Shown: positions 1-5,405, numbered from the stretch's first letter. The stretch: 5,631 nt of DNA from Deltaproteobacteria bacterium (GCA_016218905.1 JACRCS010000651.1:1-5631); one strand, 5' to 3'. Notes: generated by a model from the sequence alone, not told the origin. Numbers and translations: made by a program.

Positions 1-304
1 CTCGACAGCCTCGTCGTTTCCATGATGCCGTCCCGTCGTAAGATGGAGTAAGACGAGTCTAGCAAGGCGCCCCGGAGCGAACAAGCTTGGAGTAGACCTG
101 TCGACCACGCGGCTGCAACAGACATGCGGCGGCTTCGGGTCAACCGCATCACCGGGGAGACCGACCGGTTTACTCACCGAGGAGAGAACCCACGGGTGTG
201 GCGGTGGGTCCCGGGAGGCCCGAAGGCGAAAGCCTCCGGGCCTTTTCTCCCGATGTCGGTCAGCAGAAGGCCATCCTGGCCGAACGTGCGCGCCTTCCCT
301 TCGC
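1..304. other. Left-edge intergenic stretch, possible gene ends
   Basis: No complete gene is visible here. On the plus strand, frame 1 reads 16 codons from the edge (ending ...PSRRKME) to a TAA at 49-51, which could be the tail of a gene entering from the left. On the minus strand an ATG at 21-23 opens a frame (METTRLS...) running off the left edge, with only a weak G-rich sequence before it. Neither can be decided from so little sequence. From about 52 to 304 I see no coding region with a start, a ribosome site and a recognisable product. The only clear structure is the hairpin at 217-246, listed separately. Confidence 0.3.
217..246 (+). terminator. GC-rich hairpin, probable intrinsic terminator
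   Basis: An 11-bp stem (217-227 with 232-242) encloses a GAAA tetraloop and is followed on the plus strand by TTTTCTC. Read on the plus strand the stem has one A-C mismatch. Read on the minus strand that position becomes a G-U pair, so the stem is unbroken, but no U-run follows. The T-run favours a plus-strand terminator for a gene entering from the left. The compensated pair and the position 59 bases past the stop of the minus-strand protease also allow a role as that gene's 3' hairpin. Direction is therefore uncertain. Confidence 0.5.
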
Positions 305-1951
305 CTACCGACTTGCGCAGGTCACCATGTTGTCGAACGACTCGTATAGCAGCGTGGTGTCGGAGATCGACGAAACGCAGAGTTTGAAGGAGGTGGTCCG
401 GCTCTTTCCAGCGGTGAGCAGCGAGGCGTTCCCGTTGGTGTCGGTCGTGGCCGTCACCGACTCGTTGAACGACCCCGAAAAGGTCCCGGTCACTTTTGCG
501 CCCGGAATCGGCGTTGCGAAGTTGTCGACCAAGCGAACGGTTCCTTTCCCGCGGTACAACTTCCCGGACTTCACGGTTGAGACGACGATCGCGTCTACAT
601 GGGACGTCGTGGGATTCCCGGCCTCCGGAATCAGTGCGGAGGCCAGGTTCAGCACCCCTCCGCTCACGGTCTTGCCAGCGAGCGACCCCACAGGTCGGAC
701 CGTGTCGAGGATACGGGAGCGGACGTCGTGGTAGGACTGCGACGGATTCAAGCCGTAGAGGAGAGCCGCCGCGCCGGCCACGTGGGGGGCGGCCATGGAG
801 GTCCCGCTCTTCAGCTCATAGTTGCCGCCCGGGACGGTGCTCAGGATCGACACGCCCGGAGCGCCCAGGTCGACGCTCGTAGCCCCGTAGTTCGAGAAAG
901 ACGCGAGTGCATCATATCTGTCCGTCGCTGCGACCGAGATGATGTTGTCGAGGGCGTAAGACTGCGGGTAGTACGGAGTCGGATCCGTGTTCTTGTGCGA
1001 GTTCCCCGCCGCGGCGACGAACAGGTGGCCGATGCTCTGGGATGCTTGGATAGCATCGTGAAGGGCCTGGGAGTAGCTGCCGCCGCCCCAGCTGTTGTTG
1101 GAGACCTTCACGCCATTTTCCGTGGCGTACTGGAGGGCGCGGACGGCGTCGGAGGTGTACCCACTGCCCGAGGCGCTCAGGAACTTGAGCGCCATGATCT
1201 TCGTCTGCGGCGCGACGCCGGCGACGCCGATGCCGTTGTTCGCGACGGCGGCGACGGTGCCCGCCACGTGCGAGCCGTGGCTCCGGTCATCGTAAGGGTC
1301 GTTGTCGTCGTTGTACCAGTCCCAGCCGTGGAGGTCGTCGACGTACCCGTTGCCGTCGTCGTCCAAGCCATTGTCGGGAATCTCGAGGGGGTTCCTCCAA
1401 AGGTTCGGGGCCAGGTCGGGATGGGTGAGGTCCACCCCTGAGTCGATGACGGCCACGATGAAGTTCGGGTCGCCCCAGAAGAAGCTCCACGCTTCGGGAG
1501 CGTCGACATCGGAGTCCACGGTGCCACCGGACTGGCCGCCGTTGTGGAGCCCCCACAGCTCGCCGAAGCGGGGGTCGTTCGGAGCAGCGGCCTCATACAC
1601 GACGAAGTCCGGTTCGGCGTACTGCACGTGCGGCAAGCGGCTGAGGATCTCGATTGCCTTCTCGACGTTTCCGCCGGGCACGCGGATGTGCTCGAGATCT
1701 GGAACGAGAGAGAAGGCCCGGATCAACTCGCCTCCAACTCTCGCCCGGGCGACTTCCCTGTTTGCTCGTGAGGCACCCGGCACGAAGCGCACGAGGACAG
1801 ACCCGGGGTCGTGCGGACCGCCCGAGGTAACCGGCGCCGGTTGTTGTACGCCGGGTGCAGCCGTAGCCCGGCCTACCGTGCCAATCAGGCTCCCGGCCAG
1901 AATGGCCATGCCGATGCCGATGCAACGCGGAGTGTGCCTCTTCTCACGCAT
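305..1951 (-). CDS. Secreted subtilisin-family (S8) serine protease
   Basis: A 548-residue exported endopeptidase of family S8. Residues 1-32 form a signal peptide: basic start MREKRH, a hydrophobic core, and a cleavage site near ATAA. Residues about 49-120 look like an inhibitory prodomain (GSVLVRFVPG ... HVQYAEPDFV). The catalytic domain spans about 124-438 and shows Asp170 in VAVIDSGVD, His225 in SHGSHVAGT, oxyanion Asn317 in AAAGNS and Ser385 in GTSMAAPHVAG, so the triad is intact. A DDDGNGYVDD loop at 197-206 is the calcium-binding type insertion common in this subgroup. Residues about 443-548 form an extra small domain (VRLVDNFATPIPGAKVTGTF) that looks like an Ig/beta-sandwich module; Cys525 and Cys545 could form a disulfide. 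The ATG at 1951 is preferred over one 17 codons upstream because a perfect AGGAGG lies 6 bases before it and the signal peptide then starts correctly. The gene stands alone, with no partner gene beside it. The family call is firm; substrate is unknown. Confidence 0.95.
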   Translation of the reverse strand: MREKRHTPRCIGIGMAILAGSLIGTVGRATAAPGVQQPAPVTSGGPHDPGSVLVRFVPGASRANREVARARVGGELIRAFSLVPDLEHIRVPGGNVEKAIEILSRLPHVQYAEPDFVVYEAAAPNDPRFGELWGLHNGGQSGGTVDSDVDAPEAWSFFWGDPNFIVAVIDSGVDLTHPDLAPNLWRNPLEIPDNGLDDDGNGYVDDLHGWDWYNDDNDPYDDRSHGSHVAGTVAAVANNGIGVAGVAPQTKIMALKFLSASGSGYTSDAVRALQYATENGVKVSNNSWGGGSYSQALHDAIQASQSIGHLFVAAAGNSHKNTDPTPYYPQSYALDNIISVAATDRYDALASFSNYGATSVDLGAPGVSILSTVPGGNYELKSGTSMAAPHVAGAAALLYGLNPSQSYHDVRSRILDTVRPVGSLAGKTVSGGVLNLASALIPEAGNPTTSHVDAIVVSTVKSGKLYRGKGTVRLVDNFATPIPGAKVTGTFSGSFNESVTATTDTNGNASLLTAGKSRTTSFKLCVSSISDTTLLYESFDNMVTCASR

Positions 1952-1957
1952 GAGTAG

Positions 1958-1963
1958 CCTCCT
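1958..1963 (-). promoter_or_regulatory. Shine-Dalgarno site of the S8 protease
   Basis: AGGAGG on the minus strand, 6 bases before the ATG at 1951. It decides the start: the in-frame ATG at 2002 has no comparable site. A CCTCCT on the same RNA, 28 bases upstream (1992-1997), is exactly complementary to it and could mask it. Confidence 0.85.
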
Positions 1964-2112
1964 GGGTGGGGATCCAACCTCACCCCTCCGGAGGAGGAGC
2001 ATTAAGTCGGGTGAAACGGATGAGTGGGCAGCCCCCTTCCGTGTGCCGGTTGCCCTCCGCCACTAAAATGTCAGGCTGTGTTGCAGGCGATCAGAGGCCC
2101 GTTGTGGAATGA

Positions 2113-2142
2113 ATACTAAACAACAACGGGAAGTATACGCAA
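2113..2142 (-). promoter_or_regulatory. Candidate promoter of the S8 protease gene
   Basis: On the minus strand TTGCGT (2137-2142) and TAGTAT (2113-2118) are separated by 18 bases, each matching the sigma70 consensus at 4 of 6 positions. This would give a leader of about 150 bases. A perfect 8-bp dyad (CCCGTTGT at 2098-2105, ACAACGGG at 2123-2130) brackets the -10 element and could be an operator. This is local AT-rich sequence in a GC-rich region, which supports a promoter, but the match is moderate. Confidence 0.3.
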
Positions 2143-2629
2143 GCGGTTTTTAATACGGAGTTAATCTCTCTGTTTTGTCGTCAATGGCGGGGGACCCACC
2201 GTTTCCCCGGGAATTTGGCCTTTCAGCCGGATCTCCGGGGCCGAAAAGCCCCGGGAGTCTCCGCTCTTCAAAGTCCTTTACCCGTTCCTTATGGATAACG
2301 AGTCTCCACAGGCTAGCAAACGCTTCGCCCCTGTCGAAGCCGTCTCCTCGTGTCGACCGGCTCCCCGTCGTCGCCGGCCTCTTCGAGATCGCCCTATTCG
2401 GGTGGTAGGGCAGGGGCTGGGAGGCCACGCGGGTCTGGTCGCCACTTTCTAGTTCTGGAACCTCAGCAAGCTTCGCATCCAGTGACGTGGTCACGATTCC
2501 GCCGATAGGGTGTTACTGCTCGGAGGAAGGCGGCTTGTCCGCGGGGCTCATCGATGGCAGGTATCGGAAGTCCACCTGCAACGCCCTCCGGGCAGACGTA
2601 GCACCCCTAGCTAGAGCAGGAGTAGCACG
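2143..2629. other. Non-coding stretch between protease and integrase remnant
   Basis: Nearly 500 bases without a gene I can support. Open frames exist on both strands: a GTG-started 114-codon frame on minus (2150-2494) and a 77-codon frame on plus (2175-2408). They overlap each other, lack good ribosome sites and show no domain. A hairpin lies at 2233-2257 (CTCCGGGGC with GCCCCGGGAG, one bulged G, A-rich loop) without a T-run. A 5-3-5 palindrome GTGAC-GTG-GTCAC lies at 2482-2494. The stretch may be the decayed flank of the inserted element whose integrase remnant follows. Confidence 0.4.
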
Positions 2630-3033
2630 ATGGCCGGCCGTCCCAGAGCAATCGAAACCTTCGCTATCGGTGGCCCGAGGCGTTCATAGCCATTTTTGGC
2701 CGCGCGACGGGCCCGAGCTTTCCTCGACGAGATCGGGAAGGCGGTCGAGGCGGGGACCTTCCGGTTCGACGAGGTCTTTTCCGGCGCTCCGGAAGCGGAG
2801 CGGGCGAAGGCCGCCCGACTGGAAGGCGTGGCACTACGGGTCGATCCTCGACGGCCAGATCCCGCATTTTGGGCAAGAAGACGTTCGACGAGATCGGGAC
2901 GGACGCGGATGAGATCCGGGCGTACTTCGGGTCGGCTACCGCTGACGAGAAGAGGAAGAAAGCTCCCGGGGGCGAGCCCGCCTGCGGGGCTTCCCAAACC
3001 GAGCTCGACCGGATTTCGGGTGACCATGGGTGA
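2630..3033 (+). pseudogene. Decayed tyrosine recombinase (phage-type integrase) fragment
   Basis: A start-like site exists: AGGAG at 2618-2622, 7 bases before ATG 2630. The frame then meets a TAG about 19 codons in. After it, three frames carry successive parts of one recognisable protein. Frame 2 (about 2696-2820) reads ARAFLDEIGKAVEAGTFRF, typical of the linker after the arm-binding domain of integrases. Frame 3 (about 2817-2870) reads WHYGSILDGQIPHFG, and frame 1 (about 2872-3033) reads KKTFDEIGTDADEIRAYFG, both typical of the SAM-like core-binding domain. It ends at TGA 3031-3033. The catalytic domain with the R-H-R-Y residues is absent: about 130 codons remain of a family that usually has 350-400 residues. 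The text after AYFG no longer looks like the family, which suggests an internal deletion. It lies directly beside two tRNA genes, the usual attachment sites of such enzymes. The family call rests on remembered sequence patterns, not a search. Confidence 0.7.
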
Positions 3034-3069
3034 CCGTTGGGGTGACCATGAGGGGTCTTCCGGACCTCG

Positions 3070-3111
3070 AAAAAACGAAAACCCCCGTGGCTACTGCCTT
3101 TGGGGGCTTTC
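3070..3111 (-). terminator. Intrinsic terminator after tRNA-Glu
   Basis: Read on the minus strand: AAAGCCCCC (3102-3110), a loop with an inner GGC/GCC pair, then GGGGGTTTT (3078-3086), followed by CG and six T. It starts 7 bases past the encoded CCA of tRNA-Glu, so it closes the tRNA transcript. On the plus strand the same hairpin is followed only by CTTTCT, a weaker T-run, so it may also slow transcripts from the integrase side. Confidence 0.85.
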
Positions 3112-3116
3112 TAAAA

Positions 3117-3194
3117 TGGCGGTCCCGACGGGATTTGAACCCGTGTCGCCGACGTGAGAGGCCGGTGTCCTAGGCCTGGCTAGACGACGGGACC
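3117..3194 (-). tRNA. tRNA-Glu (anticodon CTC)
   Basis: A full cloverleaf on the minus strand: acceptor GGTCCCG with CGGGACC, discriminator G, and CCA encoded in the DNA. The D stem is GTCT/GGAC (U11-A24, U13-G22). The anticodon stem is CCGGC/GTCGG with loop CTCTCAC, giving anticodon CUC (reads GAG). The variable loop CGAC lacks base 47 and has A46. The T stem is ACGGG/CCCGT with loop TTCAAAT. The length of 78 with CCA is normal. It is second in a two-tRNA transcript, 14 bases after tRNA-Gln, and is followed by a terminator. Its 3' end faces the integrase remnant, as expected for an integration target. Confidence 0.97.
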
Positions 3195-3208
3195 GTTTTC
3201 GCGACACC

Positions 3209-3282
3209 TGGCTGGGGGAGAAGGATTCGAACCCTCATACGCAGATCCAGAGTCTGCTGTCCTACCATTAGACGATCCCCCA
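3209..3282 (-). tRNA. tRNA-Gln (anticodon CTG)
   Basis: A full cloverleaf on the minus strand: acceptor TGGGGGA with TCCCCCA (the U1-A72 pair typical of tRNA-Gln), discriminator G, and encoded CCA. The D stem is GTCT/GGAC and the anticodon stem GCAGA/TCTGC is perfect. The loop CTCTGGA gives anticodon CUG (reads CAG). The variable loop GTAT lacks base 47 and has A46. The T stem is GAGGG/CCTTC with loop TTCGAAT. The D stem and variable loop match the GluRS-recognised form of tRNA-Glu rather than the C11-G24 form of E. coli tRNA-Gln. It is the first gene of the tRNA pair, 21 bases after the -10 box. Confidence 0.97.
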
Positions 3283-3303
3283 GCAAATCTCTGGAAGGCG
3301 CCC

Positions 3304-3332
3304 TTTATACTGGCCACCCCTGTTGCTGTCAA
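3304..3332 (-). promoter_or_regulatory. Strong sigma70-type promoter of the tRNA pair
   Basis: On the minus strand: a perfect -35 TTGACA (3327-3332), a 17-base spacer and a -10 TATAAA (3304-3309). It is followed by the GC-rich discriminator GGGCGCC and, 21 bases past the -10, by the first base of tRNA-Gln. The near-consensus boxes with a GC-rich discriminator are the pattern of stable-RNA promoters under stringent control (ppGpp/DksA). That regulation is inferred, not shown. No hairpin with a T-run separates it from gltX, so read-through from gltX could add to tRNA expression. Confidence 0.85.
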
Positions 3333-3395
3333 GAGGCTCGGGGCCGTCGAGGCGCCTCTGCGCGGCCCGGGTTCCGCGCCTGAGGGACCAAGAGC

Positions 3396-4802
3396 CTAGG
3401 CCGCTCCGGCCGCGAGCTCGGCGGCGGCTGCGATCCGCTCGAGCGCCCAGTCGCGCCCGACGAGCGCGAGCGTCTCGAAGATCCCCGGGCTGACGGTGGT
3501 CCCGGTGAGCGCGACCCGCAGCGGCTGGGCGGCCTTGCCGATCTTGAGGCCGTACTTCCCGTCGACGACCTCCGTGAAGGCCTTCTCCAGCGGCTCCACC
3601 TCCCACGCGGGCGCGGCCTCGAAGGTGGAGCGGAGGTCGCGCAGGACCGGGGCGATCTCCGGGCGAAGCTGCTTTCGCACGTCGTCCGGGTTCATGGCGA
3701 TCTCGCGGGTGTAATAGGGGGCCGCCTTCTCCGCGAACTCGGGCAGCGTCTTGCAACGGGCGCGATACACCTCGACGAGGAGCGCGAGCTTCGCCTCGTC
3801 CGTCGTCGCGAAGCCCCGGGCCTCGAGGAACGGCTTTACGAGCTCGATCAGCCGGGGCGCCGGGCACTCCTTGATGTAGTGCGCGTTTAGCCAGAGGAGC
3901 TTCTCCTCGTTGAAAACGCCGGCCGAACTGCCGCAGCCGTCCAGGTCGAAGACTCGGATGAGCTCGTCCAGCGAGAAGATCTCGTCGTCGCCGTGGGACC
4001 AGCCGATCCGGACGAGGAAGTTCACGACGGCTTCCGGAAGGAACCCGGCGTCCCGGTAGCTCTCGACGCTCGTGGCGCCGTGCCGCTTCGACAGCCGCTT
4101 CTTGTCCTGCCCGAGGATCATGGGGACGTGGCCGAAACGGGGCAGCTCGAAGCCGAGCGCCTGGTAGAGCTGGATCTGCCGGGGCGTGTTGTTGAGGTGA
4201 TCGTCTCCCCGGATGATGTGGGTCATGCCCATCAGGGCGTCGTCCACCACCACGGTGAAGTTGTACGTCGGCCCGCCGTCGGAGCGGATGAGGATCAGGT
4301 CGTCGAGCTCCGAGTTCTCGAAGACGACGTCGCCGCGAAGCAGGTCGTGGACCACGGTCTGGCCCTCGTGGGGGCTCAGGAACCGGATCACGTGGGGTTT
4401 CGACGGATCGAGGGACCGGTTGCGGCAGGTACCGTCGTACATCGGCTTCCTGCCCTCCTTCATGGCCGCCTCGCGCTTGCGCTCGAGGACCTCGGGGGGG
4501 CAGTCGCACCGGTACGCCTTGCCTTCGGCCAGGAGCCGCTCCGCCTGCTCCCGGTAGATCGCCGTGCGTTCGCTCTGAAAGTAGGGCCCTTCGTCGCAGT
4601 GGAGTCCGAGCCACGCCATCGAGTCGAGGATCGCCCGCGTGCTCTCCTCGGTGGAGCGTTCGCGGTCGGTGTCCTCGATACGGAGCACGAAAGTGCCGCC
4701 GTGGTGGCGGGCGTACAGGAAGTTGAAGAGCGCCGTGCGGGCGCCGCCGATGTGGAGGTACCCCGTGGGGCTCGGAGCAAAGCGGGTCTTGACACGGCTC
4801 AT
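3396..4802 (-). CDS. gltX: Glutamyl-tRNA synthetase (GluRS)
   Basis: A class I aminoacyl-tRNA synthetase that charges tRNA-Glu with glutamate in the cytoplasm, at the start of translation and, in many bacteria, of haem synthesis. It has 468 residues, the usual bacterial length. The N-terminal Rossmann domain opens with RFAPSPTGYLHIGGART, with the HIGH-type motif HIGG at 17-20. RIEDTDRERS at 41-50 is the family signature. KRLSKRHG at 235-242 is the KMSKS motif. Cys99, Cys101 and Cys126 with Tyr122 resemble the zinc site of E. coli GluRS, but the fourth ligand position (His in E. coli) appears to be Asn128. The C-terminal third (about 310-468) is the all-helical anticodon-binding part. The ATG at 4802 starts right at the family's N-terminus; the ribosome site is only moderate (AAAGG about 9 bases upstream). 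It lies upstream of tRNA-Gln and tRNA-Glu on the same strand. Whether it also charges tRNA-Gln cannot be decided from the protein by eye. Confidence 0.97.
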   Translation of the reverse strand: MSRVKTRFAPSPTGYLHIGGARTALFNFLYARHHGGTFVLRIEDTDRERSTEESTRAILDSMAWLGLHCDEGPYFQSERTAIYREQAERLLAEGKAYRCDCPPEVLERKREAAMKEGRKPMYDGTCRNRSLDPSKPHVIRFLSPHEGQTVVHDLLRGDVVFENSELDDLILIRSDGGPTYNFTVVVDDALMGMTHIIRGDDHLNNTPRQIQLYQALGFELPRFGHVPMILGQDKKRLSKRHGATSVESYRDAGFLPEAVVNFLVRIGWSHGDDEIFSLDELIRVFDLDGCGSSAGVFNEEKLLWLNAHYIKECPAPRLIELVKPFLEARGFATTDEAKLALLVEVYRARCKTLPEFAEKAAPYYTREIAMNPDDVRKQLRPEIAPVLRDLRSTFEAAPAWEVEPLEKAFTEVVDGKYGLKIGKAAQPLRVALTGTTVSPGIFETLALVGRDWALERIAAAAELAAGAA

Positions 4803-4833
4803 GCTGCTTCGCCTTTCTTTGGGAGAGAGGCGG

Positions 4834-4863
4834 ATACTGCGGCAAAGGCCCGCGGCCTGTCAA
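4834..4863 (-). promoter_or_regulatory. Candidate gltX promoter
   Basis: On the minus strand: a perfect -35 TTGACA (4858-4863), an 18-base spacer and CAGTAT (4834-4839), which keeps the most conserved A2 and T6 of the -10. The gltX start is about 31 bases past the -10, leaving a short leader. The -10 is weak, so the exact position is uncertain. Confidence 0.5.
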
Positions 4864-4880
4864 GCTGGGGGCGGCGAGGG

Positions 4881-4904
4881 CCGAAAGGCTGAATAGCCTT
4901 TCGG
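4881..4904. promoter_or_regulatory. Perfect 10-bp inverted repeat between divergent promoters
   Basis: CCGAAAGGCT, a 4-base spacer GAAT, then AGCCTTTCGG. It lies 17 bases upstream of the candidate gltX -35 and 21 bases upstream of the candidate -35 of the small plus-strand gene, so neither predicted transcript contains it. A DNA-level operator is therefore more likely than an RNA hairpin. There is no T-run on either side, which argues against a terminator. The repeated CGGATACC / CCGATACC just to its right (4902-4918) may belong to the same regulatory region. Confidence 0.5.
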
Positions 4905-4925
4905 ATACCTCCGATACCCAACCGG

Positions 4926-4955
4926 TTGACGCTCCGCGAACCTTCGCGCGATAAT
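4926..4955 (+). promoter_or_regulatory. Candidate promoter of the small Cys-rich gene
   Basis: TTGACG (4926-4931) and GATAAT (4950-4955) each match the sigma70 consensus at 5 of 6 positions, separated by 18 bases. Transcription would start near 4962, just ahead of the AAGGAGG ribosome site at 4971-4977. The good fit of promoter, ribosome site and start codon is the main evidence that the small gene is real. Confidence 0.65.
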
Positions 4956-4986
4956 CCGCGCCATCGGGCGAAGGAGGCCGTATGCC

Positions 4987-5184
4987 ATGGCTTGGCGACT
5001 CTACGGATCGGGAATCGATGAGCTGAAGCGCTGCATCCGGAATCTCCATGCGGAGGAGGCGCGTTTTCACTGCCTGAACGGACACAAGCGGTGCTTCTAC
5101 AACGACTCCTGCGACAACTGCCTCGCGCCCGTCCACATGGGGAGCTCGCCGCTGGAGCGGGAGAAGGTCTCCGGCCCCGCCTGA
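4987..5184 (+). CDS. Small Cys-rich protein, function unknown
   Basis: A 65-residue protein I do not recognise. AAGGAGG at 4971-4977 lies 9 bases before ATG 4987; another ATG at 4982 is too close and reads only 14 codons. The protein is soluble, with no signal peptide or membrane segment. An N-terminal helix-like part (about 10-26, DELKRCIRNLHAEEA) is followed by a Cys/His cluster: Cys29, His33, Cys36, Cys42 and Cys45, with a further Cys16. C-x2-C at 42-45 plus Cys29/His33/Cys36 could bind zinc or form disulfides; this is inference from spacing only. The tail (52-65) is charged and Gly/Pro-rich. It has its own candidate promoter, is divergent from gltX and may share the palindrome between them. 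Its TGA falls inside the first copy of the downstream 113-bp repeat. The alternative, a chance frame, is unlikely given the three well-placed signals. Confidence 0.7.
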   Translation: MAWRLYGSGIDELKRCIRNLHAEEARFHCLNGHKRCFYNDSCDNCLAPVHMGSSPLEREKVSGPA

Positions 5185-5405
5185 AGTTCGGACAGTGGGA
5201 CTCATTCGTTCCATTGGTTGGATTGGTTTGGACCAATACAATCAACGGAACCAATAGAACCAATCGAACCAACGAAACCAAGACCTGATGGTCCTGAAGT
5301 TCGGACAGTGGGTCTCATCCGTTCCATTGGTTGGATTGGTTTAGACCAATACAATCAACGGAACCAATAGAACCAATAGAACCAACGAAACCAAGACCTC
5401 ATGGT
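5180..5405. repeat. Two tandem copies of a 113-bp intergenic repeat
   Basis: Copy 1 is 5180-5292 and copy 2 is 5293-5405. They differ at 5 of 113 positions and have no gap between them. Each copy starts with a C-CTGAAGTTCGGACAGTGGG block. It continues with 81 bases (5203-5283 in copy 1) that split into nine phased 9-base units such as CATTGGTTG, GATTGGTTT, GAACCAATA and GAACCAATC. The TTGGTT units of the left third are complementary to the AACCAA units of the right part, so each copy can fold. Each copy closes with GACC-TSAT-GGTC, a short hairpin. The TGA of the small upstream gene lies in copy 1 and the ATG of the glycosyltransferase in copy 2. The composition (AT-richer, few G+C runs) contrasts with both neighbours. 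Confidence 0.9.

Noticed and set aside
196..216. Second attachment site resembling the tRNA-Glu 3' end
   Set aside because: Only TGGCGG and GTCCCG are shared, in broken order; no match long enough for an att core.
599..1441. 280-codon open frame on the plus strand
   Set aside because: It is antisense to the S8 protease, has no ribosome site and no domain, and consists of low-complexity Val/Arg/Asp runs mirrored from the protease.
2233..2257. Hairpin as an intrinsic terminator
   Set aside because: The stem is good but no T-run follows on either strand and no gene ends nearby.
2150..2494. 114-codon minus frame with GTG start
   Set aside because: Weak ribosome site, no recognisable domain, and an overlapping open frame on the other strand. 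Kept only as a mention in the non-coding entry.
2696..3157. 153-codon plus frame read as one protein
   Set aside because: Only its first 40 or so codons look like integrase. Its tail (VPTGFEPV) is a translation of the reverse strand of tRNA-Glu, a common annotation artefact.
4982..5026. Start of the small gene at ATG 4982
   Set aside because: Only 4 bases from the SD and in a different frame that stops after 14 codons.
3268..5241. 657-codon open frame on the minus strand, longer than gltX
   Set aside because: It overlaps gltX in another frame, is rich in Arg/Pro/Gly as expected from shifted GC-rich codons, and crosses the tRNA promoter. gltX has all family motifs.
5180..5405. CRISPR array
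   Set aside because: Only two copies, adjacent and 113 bp long with no unique spacers.
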